In this document: in pieces, positions 8,845 through 16,813 of the stretch
How the letters are laid out: each line of letters starts with the position of its first letter
Position numbering within the stretch: position 1 is the stretch's first letter
Assembly (NCBI GenBank): GCA_014960805.1
Contig: CP063163.1
Span: 1,319,584-1,383,583, forward strand
Origin: Cytobacillus suaedae
GTDB taxonomy: Bacteria > Bacillota > Bacilli > Bacillales > Bacillaceae_L
DNA length: 64,000 bases
Direction of reading: 5' to 3'
Translations under genes and position numbers: made by a program
Notes under the pieces: generated by a model
Databases searched by the model: none
Seen by the model: the letters and a program-made list of their open reading frames with translations, nothing else
Told to the model about the DNA's origin: nothing

Positions 8845-8942
8845 AGAAGAACCCCCTTTTTTGTCCATTTTATCGGAGTTGTGGTTGGAATGAAACTTTA
8901 AGAAGTTTAGCATCGACTATTTGTAATAAAGGGGGAATTAAG

Positions 8943-9479
8943 ATGAGGAAGTTTCTTTTCTATCTATGGATTGTTTTACTTGGTGTTTTCCTAGTAGGCT
9001 GTGGTTCAAGTGTTGGTTCAAGCGGTGGGGATGGGGATTCAAAAATAGATCATGATCCGCCAGGTATGGAAGGTTATGTTATAAGTGTAAAAGGTGATAG
9101 AATTCTTGTGGTTGAGGCTAAATCTCAAGACTTTAGTTCAACCGGAGGAGAAGAGGAGTTTTATAGTGCTATATGGTTTTCGAAAGCTCCTGATAATATG
9201 AAAGTTGGTCAAAAGGTACAGGTGTGGTTTGACATTGTCGCTGAGTCTTATCCAGGTCAATCTGAGGCCAAAAAGGTGGTTGTATTACCAAGTGAACGCC
9301 CTGAAGGTGCAGACTTAAATGAAGCAGAAGCAATTCGAAAAGCGTTTGAAGCACATGCTTCAGATTTTATGGGTGTAACTGTGATTAAGAAAGTAACTTA
9401 CCAGGCTGATACAGATATATGGGAAGTAGTGCTAAAGCAAGAAGCTGAAGAGTTTAAGTTTGATGTGAAGGATGAATAG
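8943..9479 (+). CDS. DUF3221-type lipoprotein
   Basis: Secreted lipoprotein. The signal peptide ends in the lipobox LVGC with Cys20. It is followed by a glycine/serine linker and a small OB-like segment (EGYVISVKGDRILVVE ... IWFSKAP ... GQKVQVWFD) as in DUF3221/YobA proteins. The last 60 residues (AIRKAFEAHASDFMG ...) look like a further small domain. ATG 8943 follows AAGGGGG. Function unknown. Confidence 0.8.
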   Translation: MRKFLFYLWIVLLGVFLVGCGSSVGSSGGDGDSKIDHDPPGMEGYVISVKGDRILVVEAKSQDFSSTGGEEEFYSAIWFSKAPDNMKVGQKVQVWFDIVAESYPGQSEAKKVVVLPSERPEGADLNEAEAIRKAFEAHASDFMGVTVIKKVTYQADTDIWEVVLKQEAEEFKFDVKDE

Positions 9480-9492
9480 CAAACAGAAATCC

Positions 9493-9515
9493 GAGTGGGG
9501 AAACCCTCTCATTTT
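9493..9515 (+). terminator. Weak terminator after lipoprotein gene
   Basis: GAGTGGG / CCCTCTC stem with one mismatch and GAAA loop, then ATTTTTAT. Marginal. Confidence 0.4.
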
Positions 9516-9574
9516 TATGTCAATAGATTTTAATGAAATTATCTGATAGTTTTATAAAAATATTTTGTTAGTTT

Positions 9575-9604
9575 TTGTTGAATTAGGAATATTTTTCATA
9601 TAAA
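9575..9604 (+). promoter_or_regulatory. Probable SigA promoter of the RNR operon
   Basis: TTGTTG (9575-9580), 18-bp spacer, TATAAA (9599-9604). It places the transcript start about 70 nt before the cobalamin riboswitch. Confidence 0.55.
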
Positions 9605-9677
9605 CTAGAGAAAGTTCAATTTGGAATACTATATGTTGTTTTGATTTATCAAATAACAACTACATATTGTGTATTGT

Positions 9678-9845
9678 CGTAAGTGTAGATGCCGTATGGC
9701 TTAAAAGGGAATCTGGTAAACAAAATCCAGAACTGCCCCCGCAACTGTAAGTACTGACGAAATGAAGATACCACTGTGATCCATTTTTCTTGTCATGGGA
9801 AGGCTTCAAAGTAGGACGAAGTACGAGTCAGGAGACCTGTCTAGC
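9678..9845 (+). promoter_or_regulatory. Cobalamin (AdoCbl) riboswitch
   Basis: The conserved blocks of the B12 element occur in order: GATGCC, AAAAGGGAATCTGGT, CTGCCCCCGCAACTGTAA, CCACTG, GGGAAGG and GAGTCAGGAGACCTGTC. A terminator hairpin follows at 9932-9958, before the RNR genes. This fits control in which bound cobalamin shuts off a B12-independent class I reductase. That logic is known for RNR operons of other bacteria that also hold the B12-dependent class II enzyme. Confidence 0.93.
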
Positions 9846-9931
9846 TTATTTATTTCACTTTTTCGGGGATGGAGAAGATGTAATGGTGACACAGTAGGAG
9901 TTCTTTATTCCTGAAGGTGTAATCGTTTCAT

Positions 9932-9958
9932 CCGTTCATTCAATTGAACGGTTTTTTT
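9932..9958 (+). terminator. Riboswitch expression-platform terminator
   Basis: CCGTTCA / TGAACGG stem with 6-nt loop and T7, 30 nt before the nrdE start and downstream of the B12 aptamer. Probably the switchable attenuator. Confidence 0.8.
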
Positions 9959-9988
9959 ATTTTTTAAAAACAAATAGGAGGAATTAGG

Positions 9989-12277
9989 ATGACAACTACT
10001 GTGGAATCAGAATTACAAATTATTTTGGATGCAGTCGATTATGCAGCTAAAAACTATCAACTCGATGTAACCGATTTAAAAAATAGAATCATAGAAAACA
10101 AATCAACAGTAGAAGAAGCAGCACAAACTGCGTTATTTTATGCGCTAAACAATATTAAAATGGACGAGCCCAATTGGACGTACTTGGCGGCCAATTTATA
10201 CTTAAGGGATTTATATAAAAAAGCTGCAAGCAATAGAGGTTATTGTGATACAGATAAGTATGGCAGCTTCTATCACTTAATAAAATATTTAACAGATAAG
10301 GGAATATACTCTTCTACTCTATTAAATGCTTATACAAAAGAGGAAATAGAGGTATTAGAACAAGAAATAAATCCTGATCATGATTCTTTATTAAACTACA
10401 TAGGTTTGTTTTTAGTTGCTGATCGATACTTGGCAAAGGATCATGATCAAAACGTTTATGAGCTTCCACAAGAAAGGTTCATGATTATTGCAATGACCAT
10501 TATGAGTTTGGAAAAAAGTGAACACCGCTTAGAACTTGTAAAAGAGGCATATTGGGCATTAAGTAATTTATATATGACCGTTGCAACACCAACTCTATCA
10601 AATGCTGGGAAAAGCTTTGGTCAATTATCGTCTTGTTTTATTGATACGGTTGATGATTCACTAGACGGAATATATCTAAACAACTGGGACATTGCACGTT
10701 TAAGTAAAGACGGTGGTGGAATCGGAATCTATTACGGCAAAGTTCGGGCACTAGGTTCTGATATTAAAAAATTCAAAGGAAATTCATCGGGAGTTGTACC
10801 TTGGATTCGCTTATTGAATGATACGGCCGTTAGTGTAGACCAACTAGGACAACGTCAGGGAGCAATTGCGATTTACCTTGATGTGTTTCACAAAGACATT
10901 ATGAATGGATTCCTAGATTTAAAGACCAATAATGGTGATGAAAGAAGAAAAGCCCATGATATTTTTACGGGTGTTTCAATTCCAGATCTATTTATGAAAA
11001 AGCTAGGTGAAGTTGATGAAACGGGAAGAAGTATTGGAGAGTGGCATGTTTTTTGTCCACATCAGGTGAAACAAAACATGGGATGGAAGGATGAGTTTGG
11101 CAATCCATTAGGTTTAGAAGACTTTTATGATGAGAAAGACCGCACCTTTTTTACAGAAAAGTACGAGGAAGCTGTAAATCACCCAATGCTGCCAAGAAAA
11201 ACATATCGTGCAATGGAAATTATGGCAAGAATCATGGTGTCTCAATTAGAAACAGGTACACCTTACATGTTCTATCGAGATGAAGTAAACCGTCAAAACC
11301 CAAATAAGCACCTATCCGGAATAGGTCGCACGTCCATCTTTTGCAGCAATTTATGTACTGAAATTGCCCAAAACATGTCAGCAACAAAGATCGTCAATGA
11401 ATATGAAGACGAGGAAGGCAATATTGTTATCGTTCGAAAACCTGGGGACTTTGTCGTTTGTAATCTTTCATCTATTAATCTTGCGAAGGCAGTCAGAGCA
11501 AATGTATTAGATAGATTAATTAGAATACAAGTAAGAATGTTAGATAATGTGATTGATCTTAATACCATCTCAGTTGGACAAGCTCAAAAAACAAATAAGA
11601 AATTCCGTGCAGTCGGGTTAGGGACATTTGGTTGGCACCATCTCCTTGCATTAGAAGGAATTCATTGGGAGTCTGATAAGGCTGTTAAATTTGCGGATGA
11701 ACTTTATGAAGAAATAGCGTATAACACGATTCTATCTTCAATGGAATTGGCAAAAGAAAAAGGTGCATACAGTGAGTTTCAAGGTTCAGAATGGCAAACA
11801 GGTCGTTACTTTTCCAGAAGAGGTTATACGTCAGAAAAGTGGCAGCAGTTACAAGTAGATGTTTCGGAGAATGGAATTCGAAATGGTTGGTTAATGGCTG
11901 TTGCTCCAAACTCCTCTACTGCTAAAATTGGAGGCTCAACGGATGGAATTGACCCATTATACGCAGTGGAGTATGCAGAAGAAAAGAAAAACTTTAAATT
12001 TAAAGTGACTGCACCAGACTTAGACCATAACACCTATAACTATTATCGTCGAGCAAGGCATGAACTCGATCAGTTATGGAGTATTCGCCAAAATGCAGCG
12101 AGACAGCGTCATGTGGATCAAGGGATTAGTTTTAACCTGTATGTTCGACATGACATTAAAGCAAAGGAACTTTTAACCCTACATTTAGAAGCTTGGATGC
12201 AAGGATTAAAGACAACTTACTATGTACGAAGTACCTCACAGTCAGAAATTGAAGAATGTGAAGCATGCCATAGTTAG
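9989..12277 (+). CDS. nrdE: Class I ribonucleotide reductase, alpha subunit (NrdE-like)
   Basis: Reduces ribonucleotides to deoxyribonucleotides with NrdF. Visible residues: Cys216 (LSSCF) and Cys491 (VVCNLSS) as the reducing pair; Asn454, Cys456 (thiyl radical site) and Glu458 in SNLCTEI; Tyr744-Tyr745 for radical transfer; and a C-terminal CEAC redox pair. No ATP-cone is seen at the N-terminus, as in class Ib. At 762 residues it is about 60 longer than typical NrdE. ATG 9989 follows AGGAGG. First gene of an operon with beta subunit and flavodoxin, under the B12 riboswitch. Subclass Ib is inferred from the missing ATP-cone and the flavodoxin neighbour. Confidence 0.92.
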   Translation: MTTTVESELQIILDAVDYAAKNYQLDVTDLKNRIIENKSTVEEAAQTALFYALNNIKMDEPNWTYLAANLYLRDLYKKAASNRGYCDTDKYGSFYHLIKYLTDKGIYSSTLLNAYTKEEIEVLEQEINPDHDSLLNYIGLFLVADRYLAKDHDQNVYELPQERFMIIAMTIMSLEKSEHRLELVKEAYWALSNLYMTVATPTLSNAGKSFGQLSSCFIDTVDDSLDGIYLNNWDIARLSKDGGGIGIYYGKVRALGSDIKKFKGNSSGVVPWIRLLNDTAVSVDQLGQRQGAIAIYLDVFHKDIMNGFLDLKTNNGDERRKAHDIFTGVSIPDLFMKKLGEVDETGRSIGEWHVFCPHQVKQNMGWKDEFGNPLGLEDFYDEKDRTFFTEKYEEAVNHPMLPRKTYRAMEIMARIMVSQLETGTPYMFYRDEVNRQNPNKHLSGIGRTSIFCSNLCTEIAQNMSATKIVNEYEDEEGNIVIVRKPGDFVVCNLSSINLAKAVRANVLDRLIRIQVRMLDNVIDLNTISVGQAQKTNKKFRAVGLGTFGWHHLLALEGIHWESDKAVKFADELYEEIAYNTILSSMELAKEKGAYSEFQGSEWQTGRYFSRRGYTSEKWQQLQVDVSENGIRNGWLMAVAPNSSTAKIGGSTDGIDPLYAVEYAEEKKNFKFKVTAPDLDHNTYNYYRRARHELDQLWSIRQNAARQRHVDQGISFNLYVRHDIKAKELLTLHLEAWMQGLKTTYYVRSTSQSEIEECEACHS

Positions 12278-12294
12278 AGAAGGAGTGATTGGAG

Positions 12295-13341
12295 ATGACA
12301 GTAAGTACACCATTAACGAAGATTAAATTAATGAACCCTGAATTTCCTAATAAATCAACAAGGTTAATCAATGGTGAATCATCTGGGCTATTGAACTGGA
12401 ATGACATAGCCTATCCTCAGATGTATAGCATTTATCAAACGTTGTTGTCTAACTTTTGGAAGGCTCAAGAAATAAATATGCAGGATGATATTAAGCAGTG
12501 GGATATGTTAACACCAGTTGAAAAGGATGTATTTTTACGAATTAATACACAGTTAGCATCCTTAGATAGTTTACAAACACCAACAATGAGTCAAGTGATG
12601 GATTATGTGACTGATCCAAGTTGTAAAGCTATTTTTGCAGTGATATCCCAACAAGAGGCAGTACATAATGAATCGTATTCTTATATCTTAAGTTCATTAG
12701 TGCCCTTACATGAGCAAAATGAACGATTTAATCAAGCGAAAGCAGATCCAATGGTCATGAAGCGAAACAATATCATTCTTACTTCATATGAGAAGTTTAG
12801 AAAAGAATCGAATGTCCAGAATTTATTTGAGTTATGTGTTAACTCTATTAATCTTGAAGGTATTTATTTTTATGCGGGATTTGCATTCTTCTATCATTTA
12901 GCTCGTCAGCAGAAGATGCTAAAAACAAGCACAATGATTAGTTACATTCAGCGAGATGAATTGCAGCATGCTTATTTTACCTCTATGTTTTTAAGAATTT
13001 TACTTACAGAAAATCAAGAATTAAATTTTAGTGAAAATATTGACTATATTTATCAGACGATTGATCAGGCGGTACAGCTTGAAAAAGAATGGGCCCACTA
13101 TATTTTAAAAGATATAAAAGGGATTGATTTAAAAGAATTTGAGGGATATCTTGAGTACTTAGCGAATAAGCGTTTACGCCAGTTAGGTTTATCGAATCTA
13201 TATGAGGAAAGAGAAAACCCAATGCCTTGGATTCACGTGTTCAGTGATGAAATGATTAATGACACGAAATCTGATTTCTTTGAGCAAAAATCGAGGACCT
13301 ATACAAAGGTCACACAATCTAATGGGTTTGATGAGCTGTAG
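12295..13341 (+). CDS. nrdF: Class I ribonucleotide reductase, beta subunit (NrdF-like)
   Basis: Radical-generating dimetal subunit. All six metal ligands can be placed (348-residue numbering): Asp91, Glu121, His124, Glu188, Glu222 and His225, with the radical tyrosine Tyr128 in EAVHNESY. It should therefore be a standard tyrosyl-radical enzyme. ATG 12295 is 9 bases after AGGAG; the in-frame TTG at 12289 is too close. It starts 17 nt after nrdE and is followed directly by a flavodoxin gene. Overall similarity to textbook NrdF is modest, but no key residue is missing. Confidence 0.92.
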   Translation: MTVSTPLTKIKLMNPEFPNKSTRLINGESSGLLNWNDIAYPQMYSIYQTLLSNFWKAQEINMQDDIKQWDMLTPVEKDVFLRINTQLASLDSLQTPTMSQVMDYVTDPSCKAIFAVISQQEAVHNESYSYILSSLVPLHEQNERFNQAKADPMVMKRNNIILTSYEKFRKESNVQNLFELCVNSINLEGIYFYAGFAFFYHLARQQKMLKTSTMISYIQRDELQHAYFTSMFLRILLTENQELNFSENIDYIYQTIDQAVQLEKEWAHYILKDIKGIDLKEFEGYLEYLANKRLRQLGLSNLYEERENPMPWIHVFSDEMINDTKSDFFEQKSRTYTKVTQSNGFDEL

Positions 13342-13350
13342 GTGGTTGAT

Positions 13351-13785
13351 ATGAAAATTGCGATTATTTATACCTCGAGCACTGGTAATACGGCAGAAGT
13401 AGCTCATACCATTCACTCTTTAATTGGCGGAGAGCTATTTAAAGTGAATACTTTTAATCTATCGGAGCTTGCGATGTACGATGCGATATTAGTCGGGAGT
13501 TATACATGGGGAAACGGTGAAATCCCTAGGGAAATGACATCACTATATGAGGCTTTTTCAAGACAAGAATTACAACATGTTGTTACAGGTGTGTTTGGGA
13601 CTGGAGATCGATTTTATCCAAAGTTTTGTGGTGCTGTAGATCTTTTTCGGGATAAGCTAGCTCTCCATACCAGTTTAGCAGTCACTCTTAAAGTTGAACA
13701 AATGCCACAGAACGAGGATATTGAAAAATGTCGGACGTTTGTTAATCGAATTTTGACTAGATTGGAAATAAGGAACATTGCATGA
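13351..13785 (+). CDS. Flavodoxin of the RNR operon (NrdI-like role)
   Basis: A 144-residue flavodoxin. The FMN phosphate loop TSSTGNTAEVA is at residues about 8-18, followed by GSYTWGNGEIP and GTGDRFYPKFCGAVD around the isoalloxazine ring. ATG 13351 is five bases after TAGGTGG; GTG 13342 abuts the nrdF stop. Last gene of the operon. By position it likely activates the metal centre of the beta subunit, as NrdI does. However, its sequence is of the ordinary flavodoxin type, so a role as electron donor is equally possible. Confidence 0.85.
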   Translation: MKIAIIYTSSTGNTAEVAHTIHSLIGGELFKVNTFNLSELAMYDAILVGSYTWGNGEIPREMTSLYEAFSRQELQHVVTGVFGTGDRFYPKFCGAVDLFRDKLALHTSLAVTLKVEQMPQNEDIEKCRTFVNRILTRLEIRNIA

Positions 13786-13797
13786 GAACTTATATGA

Positions 13798-13835
13798 GGT
13801 GTATTAACCAATGGTTGGTTGATACACCTTTTGTT
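13798..13835. terminator. Terminator at the end of the RNR operon
   Basis: Stem GGTGTATtAACCAA / TTGGTTgATACACC with a 3-nt loop, then TTTTGTT. It lies between convergent genes and may work both ways. Confidence 0.75.
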
Positions 13836-13837
13836 GA

Positions 13838-14377
13838 TTACGCTTTTATATTTTTTCCTGTAAAAGAAGTGACGCTAAAGCAAGCGATAAACGCAACCGT
13901 TGTAACAATTAACGCAAAAAATAATCCAAGAGCTGCCATGAATACATCATCACCTGGGAAAGCAGGTTTTAGGTTAACATAACGATATAAAATGATGAGA
14001 GATAAGAAGCCATAAAAACTACTACCAACAAGTCCTATTTTATAGCGATCATATCTAGTTCCTTCCCAATAGCGACTGATCAATATCCATAGGAAAAGGC
14101 TGATGAACATTGCAGCTAGCATTATGAGAAGATGAATAAATGGGATGAATAGTAAGGAAACAAGATATAAGAGTAGTGATGTGGTCACAAAAAGAAATGC
14201 GTTTACAAGAAATAAAAAAATCCCTGTTTTCCATGGACTTTTAAACCAATCCTTTTTACTTAATCGCTCCATCACTTTTGAATCAAAGATTTTAAGGCTA
14301 GCAATCTTTCTACTAAAAAGAATTATAAATAGAACAAGGATAAGGCTTATGAATAATAATGATGTAAATGAGAGCAT
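13838..14377 (-). CDS. Multi-pass membrane protein of unknown function
   Basis: A 179-residue hydrophobic protein with about five predicted membrane segments (residues about 3-22, 50-72, 75-100, 120-135, 145-170). A basic amphipathic stretch follows the first helix. I recognise no family. ATG 14377 has AAAGGAT upstream. Single gene, convergent with the RNR operon. Confidence 0.65.
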   Translation of the reverse strand: MLSFTSLLFISLILVLFIILFSRKIASLKIFDSKVMERLSKKDWFKSPWKTGIFLFLVNAFLFVTTSLLLYLVSLLFIPFIHLLIMLAAMFISLFLWILISRYWEGTRYDRYKIGLVGSSFYGFLSLIILYRYVNLKPAFPGDDVFMAALGLFFALIVTTVAFIACFSVTSFTGKNIKA

Positions 14378-14527
14378 CTAACTGATCCTTTCTATTGAAA
14401 AGTCTGACTAATTAGATTATAGTCATAGAATTTCTAATCAGTAAAGAAGAAAAACTTTTATCTTGTTTTTAGATATCATATACTTAGCAAGATAGGAAAG
14501 GTCACATTTACTAGGGAGGCATACATA

Positions 14528-14872
14528 ATGGAAAAATCTACACCTGAACAATTGGCTCAGAGACAATTGGATGCATATAATGGAAAGAAAATTGAAGAGT
14601 TTTGCGATGTCTATACAGATAATGTTGTTGTAATGGATTTTGGGACAAACAAAATCACGCTTGAGGGAAAGGAAGCTTTCAAAGTACGTTATAACAACTT
14701 GTTTGAAGCCAATCCTAACCTAAATGCAAGACTAGTCAATCGAGTGGTAAAGGGTAACCATGTCATCGACCATGAACACATCACAGGCAGAGCAGATGGA
14801 AACGAATCCGAAGCCGTAGCCATTTACGAAGTAAACGACTACCAAATTGAAAAGGTCTGGTTCATTAAATAA
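14528..14872 (+). CDS. SnoaL-like / NTF2-fold protein
   Basis: Small cytoplasmic protein of 114 residues with the steroid isomerase/SnoaL-like pattern: an N-terminal helix ending in QLDAYNGKKIEEFCDVYTDNVVV, then beta strands with FRV-type core and a final YEVNDYQIEKVWFIK strand. ATG 14528 follows AGGGAGG. Probably a ligand-binding or minor enzymatic protein. A palindromic repeat begins 7 nt after its stop. Confidence 0.8.
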   Translation: MEKSTPEQLAQRQLDAYNGKKIEEFCDVYTDNVVVMDFGTNKITLEGKEAFKVRYNNLFEANPNLNARLVNRVVKGNHVIDHEHITGRADGNESEAVAIYEVNDYQIEKVWFIK

Positions 14873-14878
14873 TTATTT

Positions 14879-14931
14879 GGGGCCTGACCCCCGCCGCGTT
14901 AACGCATTAACGTAGCGGGGGTCAGGCCCCC
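14879..14931. repeat. GGGGCCTGACCCCC palindrome, copy 1
   Basis: Full two-armed copy: GGGGCCTGACCCCC and GGGGGTCAGGCCCC flanking a GTTAACGCATTAACG core. It starts 7 nt after the SnoaL-like stop. First copy in the window. Confidence 0.95.
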
Positions 14932-14959
14932 GATGCTTTAAAGTGCTAAAAAATACTTC

Positions 14960-14988
14960 TTGTCTTTTCTGTCATGGTTGATTAAAAT
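14960..14988 (+). promoter_or_regulatory. Probable promoter of the MATE-like gene
   Basis: TTGTCT, 17-bp spacer, TAAAAT. Transcription would start near 14995, which favours translation start 15052 over GTG 15004. Confidence 0.45.
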
Positions 14989-15051
14989 AAGGGTTATCAT
15001 TTCGTGAAACGAAATAAATTTATACATTATACTATAAGGACGCTGACAGTT

Positions 15052-16386
15052 ATGAGAGATGAGACCCTTACCACCAGAACATTGCTATTCTTCTTTATTC
15101 CTCTAGGATTATCTGCAAGTTTAGTAACACTTTCTCACATTATAATAAATAGTACATTAGCACGTGCAGTCGATTCAGAAGTAATCATTGCAACTTATGC
15201 GATTGCGATGAGTGTTTTTGGTATCACTGAACGCCTTGCTGTTATTCTAAGACAAACAACCTCGACTTTGGTTAGAGATCGTGAGTCTTTTAGGAAAATG
15301 ACTCATTTCTCGTATTATACGATTGGTGCAATTATGGTTGTTTCAGTCATCATTGCCTACACTCCGGTTGGAGATTTTGTTTTCTCTCACATATTCGGTG
15401 TAAAAGAGCAAAACATGGTTGACCAGATTCAAACAATCTATCAAGTATTAATTTATGTTACGATTTTTTCGGGCTTACGGTGCTTGAATCAAGGGATTAT
15501 CATTTATAACCGTCAGACAAAGTGGCTGACAATTGGGATGATTATTCGTCTTACCGCCATGTACTTAATGTCGCTTTACTTCATCAAAACAGGAAATATT
15601 TCGGGCGTTACAGGCGCTTATATCTTCCTAGTTGGAATGATGATTGAGTGCTTGATCAGCATGATAGAAGCGAAAACACTAGTGCGTAAAATGCCTGAAA
15701 GTGACCTTGAGCTCGAAAAAATTAATTCGAAATCTCAAATCTTTAAGTTTTATAGTCCTTTAATGATGTCTTCCTTTATCACCGTATTAATTGGCCCAAT
15801 TATTAATGTGTTTTTAGGAAAAACGACGGATATTACATTAGCGATTGCAAGCTATACCATTGCACTAAGTATTACACATTTATTTATTAGCTTCTTTTCT
15901 TATACTCATCAGATTGTTATAAATTTTTATACAGATCATGAAGACCAAGTTAAAAAGTTTACGATGGTTATAAGCTTTTTCCCATTTATACTAATTGCCT
16001 TATTTTGTTATTCAGGTATAGGTGAATATGCGATGGAGCATTTAATGGGTGTGAATGGAAGACTATTAGAGGCAAGCTTACAGTCACTTCAAGTATTCAT
16101 GATTATGGCTTTGGTCTATCCGTTTATTGACTTTTTCAATGGCCTATTATTAATCAGAAAACAAACGAAAGTAACCATTATTTCTCAATCAACTAACTTA
16201 ATTTTAACTGTAATCCTTCTTATTATAGGTGTAGTATTTGCCTCTGAATGGAATGGTATGATCGGAGCGCTTGCCCAATCACTTGGGTTCCTAGCTGAAT
16301 TAATTGTCGTAATGGCTATTATCAAACATACAGACAAAGTGAAGACCCAAACAAGGGGCCTGACCCCCGGCGGAGTAACGCATTAA
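15052..16386 (+). CDS. MATE-like / polysaccharide-flippase-like membrane transporter
   Basis: About twelve membrane segments; the N-terminal FFIPLGLSASLVTLSHIIINSTLARA resembles the MATE/MVF (MOP) superfamily. Two starts are possible: GTG 15004 (460 residues) and ATG 15052 (444 residues). The latter has AAGGA upstream and better fits the promoter at 14960-14988. The last ten codons (RGLTPGGVTH) and the stop lie inside a palindromic repeat (16355-16406). The native C-terminus has therefore been replaced or extended by repeat sequence. Substrate unknown. Confidence 0.8.
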   Translation: MRDETLTTRTLLFFFIPLGLSASLVTLSHIIINSTLARAVDSEVIIATYAIAMSVFGITERLAVILRQTTSTLVRDRESFRKMTHFSYYTIGAIMVVSVIIAYTPVGDFVFSHIFGVKEQNMVDQIQTIYQVLIYVTIFSGLRCLNQGIIIYNRQTKWLTIGMIIRLTAMYLMSLYFIKTGNISGVTGAYIFLVGMMIECLISMIEAKTLVRKMPESDLELEKINSKSQIFKFYSPLMMSSFITVLIGPIINVFLGKTTDITLAIASYTIALSITHLFISFFSYTHQIVINFYTDHEDQVKKFTMVISFFPFILIALFCYSGIGEYAMEHLMGVNGRLLEASLQSLQVFMIMALVYPFIDFFNGLLLIRKQTKVTIISQSTNLILTVILLIIGVVFASEWNGMIGALAQSLGFLAELIVVMAIIKHTDKVKTQTRGLTPGGVTH

Positions 16387-16406
16387 CGCAGTGGGGGTCA
16401 GGCCCC
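16355..16406. repeat. GGGGCCTGACCCCC palindrome, copy 2 (overlaps gene end)
   Basis: Full copy with an AGTAACGCATTAACG core. Its left half encodes the last ten residues and stop codon of the MATE-like gene. Confidence 0.93.
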
Positions 16407-16497
16407 ACAGAAAGTCGCATACTATGTATTAGAGTTGGAAAATATAAGGGTGGTGTTATTTTTAACACTAAACCAAAACAATGTGGAGGGATATGTA

Positions 16498-16614
16498 TTG
16501 AATATTCTTAGACGCTTTTTCCCTAATTTATATTTAGCTATGGTAAGAGTTACAATCTTAGTTCGTCGTTTAAATATAAGGCTAGGTTGGATGTTAAGTC
16601 CTGTAAGCGTGTAG
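16498..16614 (+). CDS. Possible 38-residue basic small protein
   Basis: TTG 16498, seven bases after GGAGGG, opens a frame for a 38-residue peptide beginning MNILRRFFPNLYLAMVR and ending in MLSPVSV. It has seven Arg and a hydrophobic, amphipathic pattern. A rho-independent terminator follows 40 nt later and a small GTGTTA/TAACAC hairpin precedes it. No family recognised. The unit (ribosome site, ORF, terminator) argues for a real small gene, but chance is possible. Confidence 0.35.
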   Translation: MNILRRFFPNLYLAMVRVTILVRRLNIRLGWMLSPVSV

Positions 16615-16654
16615 GGATATTTCATTTCAGCAATCACACATTGTCAAAGTAAAA

Positions 16655-16686
16655 AGGTTAGCACTTCTTGGTGCTAGCCTTTTTTA
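16655..16686 (+). terminator. Rho-independent terminator
   Basis: AGGTTAGCAC / GTGCTAGCCT stem with a short loop and T6. It closes the transcript holding the small ORF at 16498. Confidence 0.8.
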
Positions 16687-16704
16687 CATAGAGTAAGGTA
16701 GTTT

Positions 16705-16735
16705 AGCGCTTTAACGTGGTGGGGGTCAGGCCCCC
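16705..16735. repeat. GGGGCCTGACCCCC palindrome, right half only
   Basis: GCGCTTTAACGTGGTGGGGGTCAGGCCCC part only; the left arm is missing. It is followed by the outer GACATA box 4 nt after CCCC. Confidence 0.85.
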
Positions 16736-16760
16736 GAAGACATATTTAGAAAAAAAGTGT

Positions 16761-16791
16761 TTGACTTTGACGTTGCGTAAAGGTGTAGAGT
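16761..16791 (+). promoter_or_regulatory. MerR-type promoter with 19-bp spacer
   Basis: TTGACT (16761-16766), 19-bp spacer, TAGAGT (16786-16791). The spacer holds the imperfect palindrome CTTTGACG-TTG-CGTAAAG. The long spacer and central dyad are the hallmark of MerR-family activated promoters, so this is probably the autoregulated promoter of the next gene. Confidence 0.75.
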
Positions 16792-16813
16792 TAAGGTGTC
16801 AGGAGGCGATTAG

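Noticed and set aside
13351-13785. Assignment as a true NrdI
   Set aside because: The FMN loops are those of ordinary flavodoxins; the NrdI role is kept only as an inference from position.
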